Positions 51,696 through 61,298 of a stretch of DNA of 64,000 bases are shown here, in pieces. Within the stretch, counting starts at the first letter, position 1, and every line of letters begins with the position of its first letter. Below the pieces are notes generated by a model that had not been told where the DNA came from, did not search any database, and saw only the letters and a list, made by a program, of their open reading frames with translations. The stretch is from Streptomyces sp. OfavH-34-F (lineage in GTDB: Bacteria > Actinomycetota > Actinomycetes > Streptomycetales > Streptomycetaceae), in assembly GCF_022347745.1 (NCBI RefSeq), contig NZ_JAKRGC010000003.1:32953-96952 (forward strand). The letters are read 5' to 3'. Both the position numbers and the translations under genes were made by a program.

Positions 51696-53030
51696 ATGCA
51701 CGGGAACCTGGGACCGGGTGGAGCCAGAAGCCGTAAGCGCGGGACGAAGGGGCGGCACTTCCTGGTGCCGGCGGTTGCCGTGGCGGCGGCGCTGAGCCTT
51801 GCGGCATGCGGGTCTTCGGGCCCGTCAGCGGCTACGTCGGACAAGGGGCTCACCATGTGGGCGCTGACGGACCAGACCATCCTCAAGGAGTCCGTGGATG
51901 CCTACAACGAGGATCACCCCGACAAGAAGATCACCCTGAGACTGTTCGCCAACGACGACTACAAGCAGAAGCTGCGGGTGGCCTTCGGCGCGAACCAGGC
52001 CCCGGACCTGTTCTTCAACTGGGGCGGTGGAGCCCTGAACGACTACGTCGAGGCGGGGAAGGTCGAGCCGCTCACGGACAGGCAGGTCAACCTGCTGCGC
52101 TTCATGCCCAGCGTGCTGCGCAGCGCGGAGTTCAGCGGCAGGACCTACGGTGTCCCGGCCAATGGGCTGGCCCCGGTGGTCCTCTACTACAACAAGAAGG
52201 TACTGAAGGAGGCGGGCGTCGAGCCGCCCAAGACCTACGACGGCCTCTTGTCCGCTGTGAAGAAGCTCAAGGGCAAGGGAGTCACGCCGATCTCCCTCGC
52301 GGCCAACTCGAAGTGGCCGACCATGATGTATCTCGAGTACCTGCTCGACCGCCAGGGCGGCGACGAGGTGTTCCAGAAGATCGCTGCCAGCGGCCCCGAG
52401 AACTGGAAGAGCCCGGCGGTCACCAAGGCCAACGCTCGGCTCCAGGAACTCGTGAAGGCCGGGGCCTTCGGCGACAACGCCTCCTCCGTCGGCTACGACC
52501 AGGGCGCTTCCACAGCCCTGCTCTACACCGACAAGGCCGGCATGGAGCTCATGGGCACGTGGGAGTACGCCAACCTGGTCAAGGCCGCGCCCGATTTCGT
52601 CAAGCAGGACCTCGGCTACATCGCCTTCCCCGCCATCCCCTCGGGCGCAGGCGACCCCAAGAACGTCGTCGGCAATCCCTCGAACTTCCTGTCGCTGAAC
52701 GCGGACAGCCGGAACAAGACCGACGCGTTGGACTACCTGAAGAACTACGTCATGAACGAGGAGCAGATCGACAGCTACCTTTCCGCGGGCAGCGTGCCGC
52801 CCGTCAACAAGCTGAAGAGCAAGCTGGCACAGACGAAGTCGGGCGCCGACAAGCAGTGGCTGACCTTCGTCTACGGCCTGGTCGAGGAGGCGCCGAACTT
52901 CCAGCTCTCCTGGGACCAGGACCTTCCTTCGAGCCAGGCGGACGCGCTGCTGACCAACGTGGACAAGTCGTTCCTGGGCGAGATCAAGCCCGAGCAGTTC
53001 GGTGAGAACATGAGCGAGGCGTCGAAGTAA
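51696..53030 (+). CDS. ABC transporter sugar-binding lipoprotein
   Basis: A 444-residue extracellular solute-binding protein (family 1). The signal peptide ends in a lipobox LSLAAC with Cys38 as lipid anchor. The mature fold shows KGLTMWALTDQTILKE, APDLFFNWGGGALNDYVEAGK (core APDLFFNWGGG) and LMGTWEYANLVK, as in oligosaccharide-binding proteins. It feeds the two permeases that follow; its TAA stop overlaps the first permease ATG (TAATG). No ATPase is encoded here; the shared MsiK ATPase of Streptomyces is expected to power it. Together with GH3 and LacI genes it forms a beta-glycoside or xyloside uptake set. Confidence 0.92.
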   Translation: MHGNLGPGGARSRKRGTKGRHFLVPAVAVAAALSLAACGSSGPSAATSDKGLTMWALTDQTILKESVDAYNEDHPDKKITLRLFANDDYKQKLRVAFGANQAPDLFFNWGGGALNDYVEAGKVEPLTDRQVNLLRFMPSVLRSAEFSGRTYGVPANGLAPVVLYYNKKVLKEAGVEPPKTYDGLLSAVKKLKGKGVTPISLAANSKWPTMMYLEYLLDRQGGDEVFQKIAASGPENWKSPAVTKANARLQELVKAGAFGDNASSVGYDQGASTALLYTDKAGMELMGTWEYANLVKAAPDFVKQDLGYIAFPAIPSGAGDPKNVVGNPSNFLSLNADSRNKTDALDYLKNYVMNEEQIDSYLSAGSVPPVNKLKSKLAQTKSGADKQWLTFVYGLVEEAPNFQLSWDQDLPSSQADALLTNVDKSFLGEIKPEQFGENMSEASK

Positions 53031-53977
53031 TGGGCGCCCTTGCTCGTACGCCGCGTCCGGTCGCGCCGCACAGGGCACGGCCGGACGCGGTCCGCCCGGG
53101 GCGACGCGGTCCGAGCGGTCTCCTCATGGCTGCTCCCGCTCTCCTCCTGTTCGGCCTCTTCGCCCTGGTCCCTCTGGCGGGCGTAGTGGTGCTCAGCCTG
53201 ACCAGCTGGGACGGCCTCGGCTCCATCAGCTGGGCCGGCCTGCGCAACTGGAGCGGGGTCCTGACCGACGGCACCACCTGGCAGGCGCTGTGGCTCACGG
53301 TCAAGGTCATGGTGGTCAGCTGGCTGTTTCAGACACCTCTGGCCCTTGCACTCGGGCTCTTCCAGGCACCCCGGGGCCGGACGCGGGCCTTCTTCGCGGT
53401 GCTCTGGTTTCTGCCGCTCCTGCTGTCCGCGGTGGCGATCGGCCTCACCTGGCAGGCCCTGCTGGATCCCTCGTTCGGCATCGGTTCCACCCCCGGCCTG
53501 CACTGGCTGGCCCGCCCGCTGCTCGGCTCGCCCGACCTGGCTCTGTACACGGTGATCTTCGTGATCGCCTGGCAGTTCGTTCCCTTCCACGCCCTGCTGT
53601 ACCAGGCCGGGATCCGGCAGATCCCGGCATCGCTGTACGAGGCCGCGGCCATCGACGGCGCCGGGGCGACGACCCGCCTCCTGCGGATCACACTGCCGCA
53701 GCTGAAGTACACGCTCGTCACGTCGAGCACGCTCATGCTGGTGGGCTCGCTGACCTACTTCGACCTGATCTTCGTTCTCTCGGGTGGTACAGGCGGACCG
53801 GGCACCGCGACCCGCGTGCTGCCTCTCGCCATGTACATCACGGGGTTCCAGGCGCACGACATGGGCCGGGCCAGTGCGCTGGCCACGCTCCTGGTGCTTT
53901 TCGGCCTGGGCCTGTCCATGATCACCACCCGCCTGTCCGGCTTCACCCGGATGGACAGCCAGCAGGAGGGCATGTGA
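53030..53977 (+). CDS. ABC sugar transporter permease, MalF type
   Basis: A 315-residue permease with six helices (SGLLMAAPALLLFGLFALVPLAG is the first). The EAA loop that docks to the ATPase is LYEAAAIDGAGATTRLLRITLPQL (core EAAAIDGAG). It starts at ATG 53030, one base overlapping the binding-protein stop, and its stop overlaps the next permease start (GTGA). Confidence 0.93.
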   Translation: MGALARTPRPVAPHRARPDAVRPGRRGPSGLLMAAPALLLFGLFALVPLAGVVVLSLTSWDGLGSISWAGLRNWSGVLTDGTTWQALWLTVKVMVVSWLFQTPLALALGLFQAPRGRTRAFFAVLWFLPLLLSAVAIGLTWQALLDPSFGIGSTPGLHWLARPLLGSPDLALYTVIFVIAWQFVPFHALLYQAGIRQIPASLYEAAAIDGAGATTRLLRITLPQLKYTLVTSSTLMLVGSLTYFDLIFVLSGGTGGPGTATRVLPLAMYITGFQAHDMGRASALATLLVLFGLGLSMITTRLSGFTRMDSQQEGM

Positions 53978-54885
53978 CCACCACTACGACCAAGGCCCCG
54001 CCCGTACGCGGACGCCACCAGGCCACCCGTCCCAGGGTGCCGGCCGCCGCCGGGTCACCACGGGGCGCCACGCCCCTGCGTCGCAGTCTCTCCGGCATCG
54101 CCGCTCTGGGCTGGACGGCACTTGCCGTCGTCCCGGTGTACTGGCTGGTCGTGACCAGCTTGCGTACCCGCACGGACTTCACCACCGACAGCCCGCTGGC
54201 CCCGCCCGGCAGCCCGACTCTGGAGAACTACAAGACCGTTCTGAACGGTGAGTTCACGACTTACCTCGTCAACAGTGTCGTCGTCACCGTCGTCACCGTG
54301 GCGGTCACCCTGGTCGTCGCCCTCATGGCGGCCTTCACAGTCGTACGGTATTCCAACCCCTGGTCTCGCCTGTCTTTCCGGCTGTACCTGCTCGGACTGG
54401 CCATTCCTCTGCAGGCAGTGATCATCCCCGTATATCTGCTGATCATCCGCTTGCAGATGTACGACAGTCTGCCGGCGATCGTTCTGCCTTCTGCGGCGTT
54501 CGCGCTCCCCGTGACAGTGATGATCCTTGTCAGCTTCCTGCGGGACATTCCCCGCTCGCTGTTCGAGGCCATGGTGGTCGACGGGGCCGGGGACTGGCGG
54601 ATGCTGTTCTCCCTCGTGGCACCGATGGCCCGTCCGGCTCTGGTGACGGTCGCGGTCTACGACGGTCTCCAGGTCTGGAACGGGTTCCTGTTCCCCCTGA
54701 TCCTCACCCAGAGCAGCGACAAGGCCGTGCTACCGCTCGCCCTGACCCTCTACCGGGGCCAGTTCGGCATCGACGTCCCAGCGACCATGGCCGCGGTCGT
54801 CCTTTCCACCCTTCCCATGCTCGTCGTGTACGTCCTGGCCAGACGGCAGCTGGTCGCCGGTCTGACCGCCGGATTCTCCAAGTAG
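53974..54885 (+). CDS. ABC sugar transporter permease, MalG type
   Basis: A 303-residue permease with six helices; first helix LGWTALAVVPVYWLVVTS. The EAA loop is SLFEAMVVDGAGDWRMLFSL (EAMVVDGAG). It begins at GTG 53974 overlapping the previous stop. A Thr/Pro/Arg-rich cytoplasmic start precedes the first helix. Confidence 0.93.
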   Translation: MTTTTTKAPPVRGRHQATRPRVPAAAGSPRGATPLRRSLSGIAALGWTALAVVPVYWLVVTSLRTRTDFTTDSPLAPPGSPTLENYKTVLNGEFTTYLVNSVVVTVVTVAVTLVVALMAAFTVVRYSNPWSRLSFRLYLLGLAIPLQAVIIPVYLLIIRLQMYDSLPAIVLPSAAFALPVTVMILVSFLRDIPRSLFEAMVVDGAGDWRMLFSLVAPMARPALVTVAVYDGLQVWNGFLFPLILTQSSDKAVLPLALTLYRGQFGIDVPATMAAVVLSTLPMLVVYVLARRQLVAGLTAGFSK

Positions 54886-54897
54886 TCGCCCGAAGAA

Positions 54898-54918
54898 GGC
54901 CAGGCGCCCCGCCTGGCC
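54898..54918 (+). terminator. Short hairpin between permease and GH3 genes
   Basis: GGCCAGGCG and CGCCTGGCC make a perfect 9-bp stem with a 3-base loop, with flanking AAG/CTT able to extend it. There is no U-run. It may partly stop transcription or set mRNA processing between the transporter and GH3. Confidence 0.45.
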
Positions 54919-54953
54919 CCCTTCGGCATGCCCGAAATCATCAGGAGTAGTAC

Positions 54954-57326
54954 ATGCCCACCACCGCACCGGACCACAACCTGCCGGAGCACGAAACCGT
55001 CCGGACGCCGGCAGGCGGCGACAGGCCCTGGACCGATCCGGCCCTGCCGGCGGACGAACGGGTGGAAGCACTTCTCGTCCGCCTCACCCTGGAGGAGAAG
55101 GTCGCTCAGCTCAGCAGCAGCTGGGAGGACGTCGAGCCCGCCGGCCCCGAGGTCGCCCCGGGGACCAGTCTCTTCGAGCGCGTCGGCGACCTCACCGAGA
55201 CCGCCAGGAACGGCCTGGGACAGCTGACCCGACCCTACGGAACCGTTCCGAGACCTGCTCTCGAGCACGCGAGGCTCCTCGCCGACCGGCAGAGGCAGAT
55301 CATGGCCCTGAGCAGGTTCGCCATCCCCGCGATGACCCACGACGAGTGCCTCACCGGCTTCACCGCCTACGGCGCCACGATCTACCCCACGTCCCTGGCC
55401 ATGGCCGCCACCTTCGACCCACCACTCGTCCGCCGCGTCGGCGCCGCCATCGGGGCGGACATGGCGGCCGCCGGCGTCCACCAGGGGCTCGCCCCCGTCG
55501 TCGACGTGATCCGCGACTACCGGTGGGGCCGCTGCGAAGAGACCTACGGCGAAGACCCGCACCTGACCGGGGAAATGGGCGAGGCATACGTCCTGGGACT
55601 GCAAGGTGCCGGCGTGTACGCCACCCTGAAGCACTTCGCCGGATACTCCGACTCCATGGGCGGCCGCAACCACGCACCCGCGAACATCGGACGGCGTCAA
55701 TTGACCGACGTCATCCTCCCGCCCTTCGAGCGGCTGGTCTCCGCCGGCGTTCGTTCCGTCATGAACTCGTACGCCGAAGTCGACGGAGAGGCCCCCGCAG
55801 CCAGCCGCTGGCTGCTCACCACAGTCCTGCGCGAGCAGTGGGGTTTCGAGGGCACCGTCGTCTCGGACTACTGGTCGCTGCCCTTCCTGGTCGACGCCCA
55901 CCGAGTGGCCGCAGACCTGTCCGAGGCCGGAGCGCTGGCTCTCACGGCGGGCATGGATGTCGAACTGCCCGACCAGCGGGCCTTCGGCGACGTGCTGGTC
56001 GCTGCCGTGAACAGCGGGCTGGCCCAGGAGGCCGACGTCGACCGAGCCGTGCGCCGGGTACTGCGGCAGAAGACCGAACTTGGCCTGCTCGATGCGGACT
56101 GGAACCCCGAGCCCCCCGCGCTGCGCACGGGCGAACTCGACCTCGACACGCCCGAGAACCGCTCCCTCGCCCGTGCCGTGGCCCGCTCCAGTGCGGTCCT
56201 GCTGTCGAACGACGGCATCCTGCCCCTGCCGCCGACCGGACGGCTCGCACTGATCGGCCCGTGCGTCGACGACGCACGGACCATGTTCGGCTGCTACAGC
56301 TTCCCCAACCACGTCCTGTCCAACCGCGACGACCTCGGCAACGGTGTCACCGCCGTACCCCTGCGCACCGCGCTGGCCGCGGAGATTCCGGACGTCACCT
56401 GGGAGGTGACCCAGGGGTGCCCGATCCGGGACCTGGACCGGTCGGGCATCGAATCCGCGGCAGCCGTCGCCGACGCCGCCGACCTCACCGTCCTGGTCGT
56501 CGGCGACAAACCCGGCATGTTCGGCATCGGGACCTCCGGCGAGGGCTGCGACGTGGAGGACCTCCGCCTGCCGGGCGTCCAGGAAGAACTGGTCGAGGCG
56601 GTACTCGCCACCGGAAAGCCCGTCGTCCTCGTGGTCAACAGCGGCCGCCCGTACGCTGTGGGACGCTTCGCGGCCACCGCCGCCGCAGTGGTGCAGGTCT
56701 TCCTGCCGGGCGAGGAGGGCGGCCACGCGCTGGCAGAACTCCTCTCGGGCCGGGCGAATTTCAGCGGAAAGCTGCCCGTGCAGATACCGAACTCGCCGGC
56801 CGGGCAGCCGTACACCTACCTGCATCCGCCGCTGGGCGATCGACAGAGCGCCCTGTCCAACCTCGACCCGACACCGGCCTTCCCCTTCGGACACGGCCTG
56901 TCGTACACCACCTTCACGGTCTCGGACCTGGAAACCGACCGTGCCGACGTCCCCAGCGACGGAGCGTTCACGGCGTCGGTGCGTGTGAGGAACACCGGCA
57001 CGCTCGCCGGCGCCGAGACGGTCCAGCTCTACTTCACCGACCCGGTCGCGCAGGTCACCCGGCCGGTACGGGCACTGCTGGCCTTCGCCAAGGTCCACCT
57101 GGAACCCGGAGAAGCGGCCACGGTCCGCTTCGACGTCCACACCGATCGGCTCGCTTTCAGCGGACGAGCCGGCCACCGGATCGTCGAGCCCGGCGAAATC
57201 CGGCTGTACGCCGGCTCGTCCAGCTCCGACACACCGGCCGAGGCCGTCGTGCACGTGGTGGGCGAGGAGCGGGCCGTGCCCGTCGTCCGCCATCACGGCG
57301 CGCCCGTGACGGTCCAACGCGGCTGA
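54954..57326 (+). CDS. Glycoside hydrolase family 3 (beta-glucosidase / beta-xylosidase)
   Basis: A 790-residue GH3 enzyme without a signal peptide, so it acts inside the cell on imported oligosaccharides. Substrate-site motif is LKHFAGYSD (Lys226-His227), and the nucleophile is Asp305 in GTVVSDYWSLPF. The (alpha/beta)6 sandwich domain follows (SSAVLLSNDGILPL), then a C-terminal fibronectin III-like domain starting near VSDLETDRADV. GH3 members with this layout split beta-glucosides or beta-xylosides; the choice is not visible. It follows the ABC importer genes in the same direction with ATCAGGAG upstream of the ATG. Confidence 0.92.
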   Translation: MPTTAPDHNLPEHETVRTPAGGDRPWTDPALPADERVEALLVRLTLEEKVAQLSSSWEDVEPAGPEVAPGTSLFERVGDLTETARNGLGQLTRPYGTVPRPALEHARLLADRQRQIMALSRFAIPAMTHDECLTGFTAYGATIYPTSLAMAATFDPPLVRRVGAAIGADMAAAGVHQGLAPVVDVIRDYRWGRCEETYGEDPHLTGEMGEAYVLGLQGAGVYATLKHFAGYSDSMGGRNHAPANIGRRQLTDVILPPFERLVSAGVRSVMNSYAEVDGEAPAASRWLLTTVLREQWGFEGTVVSDYWSLPFLVDAHRVAADLSEAGALALTAGMDVELPDQRAFGDVLVAAVNSGLAQEADVDRAVRRVLRQKTELGLLDADWNPEPPALRTGELDLDTPENRSLARAVARSSAVLLSNDGILPLPPTGRLALIGPCVDDARTMFGCYSFPNHVLSNRDDLGNGVTAVPLRTALAAEIPDVTWEVTQGCPIRDLDRSGIESAAAVADAADLTVLVVGDKPGMFGIGTSGEGCDVEDLRLPGVQEELVEAVLATGKPVVLVVNSGRPYAVGRFAATAAAVVQVFLPGEEGGHALAELLSGRANFSGKLPVQIPNSPAGQPYTYLHPPLGDRQSALSNLDPTPAFPFGHGLSYTTFTVSDLETDRADVPSDGAFTASVRVRNTGTLAGAETVQLYFTDPVAQVTRPVRALLAFAKVHLEPGEAATVRFDVHTDRLAFSGRAGHRIVEPGEIRLYAGSSSSDTPAEAVVHVVGEERAVPVVRHHGAPVTVQRG

Positions 57327-57336
57327 ACACCTGCGC

Positions 57337-57366
57337 AGGGCGGCCGCCCCACGGGCCGGCCGCCCT
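57337..57366. terminator. Bidirectional terminator between GH3 and LacI genes
   Basis: AGGGCGGCCG and CGGCCGCCCT form a perfect 10-bp stem with a 10-base loop in the 39-bp gap between these convergent genes. Confidence 0.65.
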
Positions 57367-58394
57367 CACGCGTTGCGCGCGGCGGTCGACGTCCTGAGCA
57401 CCAGCTCCGTCGCCAGCTCGATACGCGGCGAGACCGGCGGACGCCCGTTCGCCACTTCGAGCAATACCCGCGTGGCCTCCCGCCCCAGTTCCTCGAACGG
57501 CTGACGGACCGCGCTCAGCGGCGGGCTCGCCATGGCTGCCACCAGCGTGTCGTCGAACGACATCACCGCCAGATCGTCCGGCACCCGCCGACCTCGCTGC
57601 CGGGCCGCCTCCAGCACACCCAGCGCCTGGGTGTCGCTGGCCGCGAACACGGCCGTCGGCGGAACCTCCGCCGCCAGAATCTGAGACGTGGCCGCCAGCG
57701 ACTCGGCGTAGTCGAAGTCCGTCGAACGCACCAGCGCCGGGTCGTACTCGATCCCCGCCTCCTCCAGCGCCGCCCGGTATCCGTGCAACCGGGCAGCCCC
57801 CGCCAGCGAGTGCGAACGCCCCGCCACCATGCCGATGCGGCGATGCCCGAGACCGATGAGATGCTGTACCGCTTCTCTGGCACCGCTCCAGTTGGTGACC
57901 CCGATGCTCGGGATTTCCGCCGACGGAGCACTCAGCGGATCCACCAGGACGACAGGCAGCCGCTCCTCGATGATCCGCCGTTGGTCATCCTCGGACAACA
58001 TCGAGATGACGACGATCAGCCCGGCAGCGCCCATCGCACCACACTCCTTCAGCCACTGTCCGATGGACCGGCGCCCGGTGGTGCCGGTCACCACGTGCAC
58101 GCCGAGCTCGCCGGCCGCCTCGACGATCCCGCGAACCACCTCCAAGGTGTACGGACCCGACAGGTCGCGGAACACCGCGATGATCTGTCGCGGCACCTGC
58201 GGATCACGCTCCCATGGGCGGACGTAACCGTGCACGGCCAGGAGCTCCTCGACCCGTGCCCGGGTCCGCGTCCCCACGTCACGACGCCGGTGCACCACCT
58301 TGGACACGGTGCTCAGTGAGACCCCCGCCTCCTGCGCGATGCTTGTGAGCAGCCCGTACTGCGCCTGGAACCGTCCGCTGTCCTGAACAGTCAC
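57366..58394 (-). CDS. LacI-family transcriptional regulator
   Basis: A 342-residue LacI-type repressor. The helix-turn-helix is TSIAQEAGVSLSTVSKVVHRR (residues about 16-36, key part AQEAGVSLSTVSKV). The periplasmic-binding-like sensor domain follows (IIAVFRDLSGPYTLEVVRGI) and ends RQPFEELGREATRVLL. It is convergent with GH3. The gene start is GTG 58394 with GAGGAAAG upstream. It is the natural binder of the CGAAA-N3-TTTCG palindromes before the importer and the secreted enzyme, released by an imported sugar. Confidence 0.9.
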   Translation of the reverse strand: MTVQDSGRFQAQYGLLTSIAQEAGVSLSTVSKVVHRRRDVGTRTRARVEELLAVHGYVRPWERDPQVPRQIIAVFRDLSGPYTLEVVRGIVEAAGELGVHVVTGTTGRRSIGQWLKECGAMGAAGLIVVISMLSEDDQRRIIEERLPVVLVDPLSAPSAEIPSIGVTNWSGAREAVQHLIGLGHRRIGMVAGRSHSLAGAARLHGYRAALEEAGIEYDPALVRSTDFDYAESLAATSQILAAEVPPTAVFAASDTQALGVLEAARQRGRRVPDDLAVMSFDDTLVAAMASPPLSAVRQPFEELGREATRVLLEVANGRPPVSPRIELATELVLRTSTAARNA

Positions 58395-58497
58395 TGTCCC
58401 GCTTTCCTCACCGGCTGCGCGCCGGGCGTTCCACCGTCAGCCCACACAACAGCAGTGGGCACCGGCAGACAAGCCTGCGGTGCCCACTGAAAGTCGC

Positions 58498-60693
58498 TTA
58501 CACCCGGTGCCACGTCTGAGTGGCGTTGCCGAGAGGCGTCCAGAGCTGGACGGGTGCGCCGTTGCCGGTGCCCCAGTTGGTGACGTCGATGGCCAGGCCG
58601 TTGGAGCGGTTGATCACCGAGCCGTTCAGCCGGAACCACCACTTCTGGCTGGAGCCGCCGTCGCACGGCCACAGGATGAGCTCGGTCCCCGCTGCCGTGC
58701 CGTCACCGGCTGCGGCGAGGCACTTGCCCGCGACGCGGAGTTCTCCCGCGCCGGTCTGCGTGATGGTCTGGTTCGCGTTCCCGTTGCAGTCCCAGATCTG
58801 CACCCGCACCCCGGCCGCACCGTCCGGTACATCCAGGCATCGGCCCGAGTGATCACCCTTGAGCACGAAGGGTGCACCGGTGTGCAGGGCCTCCGGCACC
58901 AGGCGCCACTCCTGGGCATCGTCCGCGGACGGGTCCGTGGCGGCGTCGATCGGCGTCCGCACGTCGACGGCCGCGTCAGCGGTCGCGCCGGTCATGTACA
59001 GACCACTGTCTCCGGAGGCCCGGAACTTGTAGTAGCCGTCGCTGGAGGGAACCAGCGTCCACTGCTTGTCCCCGGCGGCGTCGTCGACCCACTGGGCGAG
59101 CTCGGCCCCCGCGGTCGCAGTGCCGCCCCAGATGCCGGCCGCACGGCCGCCCGCCTTGTTCAGCAGCGTCACGTTGCCGCCCCGATCGGTGAGGTGCCAC
59201 CGCTGGGTGTCGTCGGCCGCTGAGACGGGGCCGGTGATCAGGTCGGGAACGTTCCCTGTGAGGTTGGCATCCTGTGTCCTGCCACCCCGGGGAGTCAGTG
59301 CCTGCCCGGTTCGGCGATTGACGAGCGTGTAGTAGGTGCCGTCCGAGTGTCCGAGGTCGACCTCGCCGTACCGCACGGGACCGATACTGCCGCCGGCCCA
59401 CGATGCCTGGAGGACGAGTAGTCTGCCGGTGCCCTCGACGTACTGGAGGGCGCGGCTGTATCCGGCGGGAACCGGTGTCTGGTACTCCTTCCAGGTGCCG
59501 GTGCTACGGCCGGACTCGTTCACCCAGACGTTCCCGCTGCCGTTCGCGTTGTAGACGATGCGGCCGTCGGGCAGCGCGGAGAGCACGGGGCTGCCGCCCG
59601 TCACGAGCCCTCTGCCCCCGGACGGAACGGGCAGGGCGCCGATGGCCTCGTCGTGAGCGGTGTGGAACCTCAGTGGATCGTCTCCCACCCGGTAGCGGAC
59701 GTTGGAGCCTCCGCCCCAGTATTCGTACGTCATGAGCCACTTGCCGTCGGTGGTCGGGACGACGGTGGTCATGCCGGGGCGTCCGCCGCCGAGCAGGTTC
59801 TTGGTGCCGGACCACACGGTTCTGCCGGGTACGTCGACCACCGGACTGCTCCAGGAGGCGGCCGTGCCGTCCCAGGTCCTGTGCGCCAGGATCTGCAGGC
59901 CGGGGTCCGGGGCGGTGTCGTTGTCCGGATCGAGAGTGGGCACCCCGGAGGTGGCGTCGTAGCCGGTGAACTCGTTCTCGTCGGAGTAGTAGGCGATCAG
60001 TTTGCCGTCGCGGGCGAACAAGTGGGGCTCCCAGACGGGGTCCTGTTGTTTGCCGGTGTTGGCGGCCGAGCGGCCCGCGTCGCCGTCACCGCCCTGCCAC
60101 CCACCGGCGGCGATGATGTTCTCGAAGCTCCAGTTGGCGCCGTCGTCCGTGCTGGCATACAGAGCGATCGACACGTCCTTGCGGTCGCCATTGCCGGACG
60201 GCTGCCAATCGGGGTCAGCGGCCTTGCGCTCCTTGTAGTAGTAGTCGTCGCCCGACACGACGCTCGCAAGGAGCAGGGTGCCGGCCCTCAGGCGGCCCAC
60301 GTCGTGGGGGAGTACGTAGAGGCAGGGGTTGGTCCAGTTGCTCGTGTACTTCGCGAACCGAGGGTCGCCGGACACAGAGGCCGGTGCCTTCACGTCGGTG
60401 AGTTTCTGCCAGGTCGTGCCGTGGTCGTCGCTCTTGTACAGAGGCATCGTCTGTCCGACCGGATCACCCTGGCTGTTCTCGAACGCCGCCACGATCCGGC
60501 CGCTCGGCAGCTGTGCCGACTTCGGGTAGAGCACGCAAGGACGCTTGTTGCACGTCGGGGTCTGCGCCACGTACAGGTCGGACGGGCCCGGCTGGTACGC
60601 CGCCGCGCTCGGTGCCAAAGCGAGAGTGAGCGCGACTCCCCACCCTGCGGCGGTCGCCACCGCGAAAGCCTTCCGTATCGAGTTGGATATCAA
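58498..60693 (-). CDS. Secreted BNR/sialidase-fold glycosidase with two ricin-type lectin domains
   Basis: A 731-residue exported enzyme. The signal peptide is AVATAAGWGVALTLALAPSAAA, cleaved near residue 32. Residues about 35-420 form a six-bladed beta-propeller of the sialidase/GH33-GH93 type, with BNR (Asp-box) repeats such as SDDHGTTWQKL and STDDGANWSF. Residues about 430-595 are a first ricin-like domain with a QRWHL repeat, and residues 600-731 a classical RICIN domain with QIWDCNGNANQ and ILWPCDGGSSQKWWF repeats. The start is TTG 60693, seven bases after GAAGGAG; the longer frame upstream has no signal peptide. A CGAAA-N3-TTTCG operator lies 185 bp upstream. The substrate is not clear; exo-arabinanase or sialidase-like action are options. 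Confidence 0.83.
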   Translation of the reverse strand: MISNSIRKAFAVATAAGWGVALTLALAPSAAAYQPGPSDLYVAQTPTCNKRPCVLYPKSAQLPSGRIVAAFENSQGDPVGQTMPLYKSDDHGTTWQKLTDVKAPASVSGDPRFAKYTSNWTNPCLYVLPHDVGRLRAGTLLLASVVSGDDYYYKERKAADPDWQPSGNGDRKDVSIALYASTDDGANWSFENIIAAGGWQGGDGDAGRSAANTGKQQDPVWEPHLFARDGKLIAYYSDENEFTGYDATSGVPTLDPDNDTAPDPGLQILAHRTWDGTAASWSSPVVDVPGRTVWSGTKNLLGGGRPGMTTVVPTTDGKWLMTYEYWGGGSNVRYRVGDDPLRFHTAHDEAIGALPVPSGGRGLVTGGSPVLSALPDGRIVYNANGSGNVWVNESGRSTGTWKEYQTPVPAGYSRALQYVEGTGRLLVLQASWAGGSIGPVRYGEVDLGHSDGTYYTLVNRRTGQALTPRGGRTQDANLTGNVPDLITGPVSAADDTQRWHLTDRGGNVTLLNKAGGRAAGIWGGTATAGAELAQWVDDAAGDKQWTLVPSSDGYYKFRASGDSGLYMTGATADAAVDVRTPIDAATDPSADDAQEWRLVPEALHTGAPFVLKGDHSGRCLDVPDGAAGVRVQIWDCNGNANQTITQTGAGELRVAGKCLAAAGDGTAAGTELILWPCDGGSSQKWWFRLNGSVINRSNGLAIDVTNWGTGNGAPVQLWTPLGNATQTWHRV

Positions 60694-60878
60694 CTGCGGC
60701 TCCTTCTGGCATGCGCGTGCCGGCGCCTGTCGTCCGGCGCCCTGGATGCACGCGGGAATCGTTGTACGGGCTGGAGGGGGGTACCAGGGGCATGCGGAAG
60801 CGGCGGTGCGCCTTCGAACTGTGCGCTGGTTGGTGGCAAGTATCGGGACACGACATCCCCATGTCACCGGTCACTCCA

Positions 60879-60891
60879 CGAAAGCCTTTCG
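60879..60891. promoter_or_regulatory. LacI-type operator, copy 3 (secreted glycosidase promoter)
   Basis: CGAAA-GCC-TTTCG, same core as the two importer operators, 185 bp before the TTG start of the secreted enzyme. Confidence 0.55.
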
Positions 60892-61022
60892 GACCTCTGA
60901 CGCACCGGGGAGTTGACACCGAACGACGACGAACGACCACCACCAGGCCACAGACCAGGGACTCGGACTCCGGGTGAGCGGTCAGCGGCGCTCGGGGAGA
61001 GCGGCACGTGGAGAGGCCGTCC

Positions 61023-61031
61023 GAAACTTTC
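61023..61031. promoter_or_regulatory. GAAACTTTC palindromic repeat (xylanase-type operator)
   Basis: GAAACTTTC with flanking CC/CGG resembles the repeated operator found before xylan-use genes of other Streptomyces. It lies 267 bp before the esterase-like start. Confidence 0.35.
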
Positions 61032-61298
61032 CGGGGACGGCGACCTGTCCCGGGTCATGTCCGGTCCCGCGCAGCCGAAGCGGCCCGAGAGCGGCAGAGT
61101 ACGCGGCGGTCAGCCCAGCGGCATCAGCAGAACGGGAGCCGCGTCTTCGGGTAGACGCTGTGCGGCGGCCCACTCATCAACGGTGGGCTGCGTGCTCGTC
61201 CTGCCGCCAATGCGGCAGCGCGACGCAACTGTCCATCTTTCCCTGGTGGTTATAGTGTCCGGCAGCGTCGCGTGCCGGTGGCGGACGGATCGTCAGGC

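Larger units (their letters stand above)
60694..61298. promoter_or_regulatory. Divergent region between secreted glycosidase and esterase-like gene
   Basis: This 605-bp gap holds the third CGAAA-N3-TTTCG operator, a GAAACTTTC repeat (61023-61031), a TTGACA at 60913-60918 and a TATAGT at 61251-61256 that could be a -10 box for the rightward gene. No convincing small gene was found. Confidence 0.5.
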
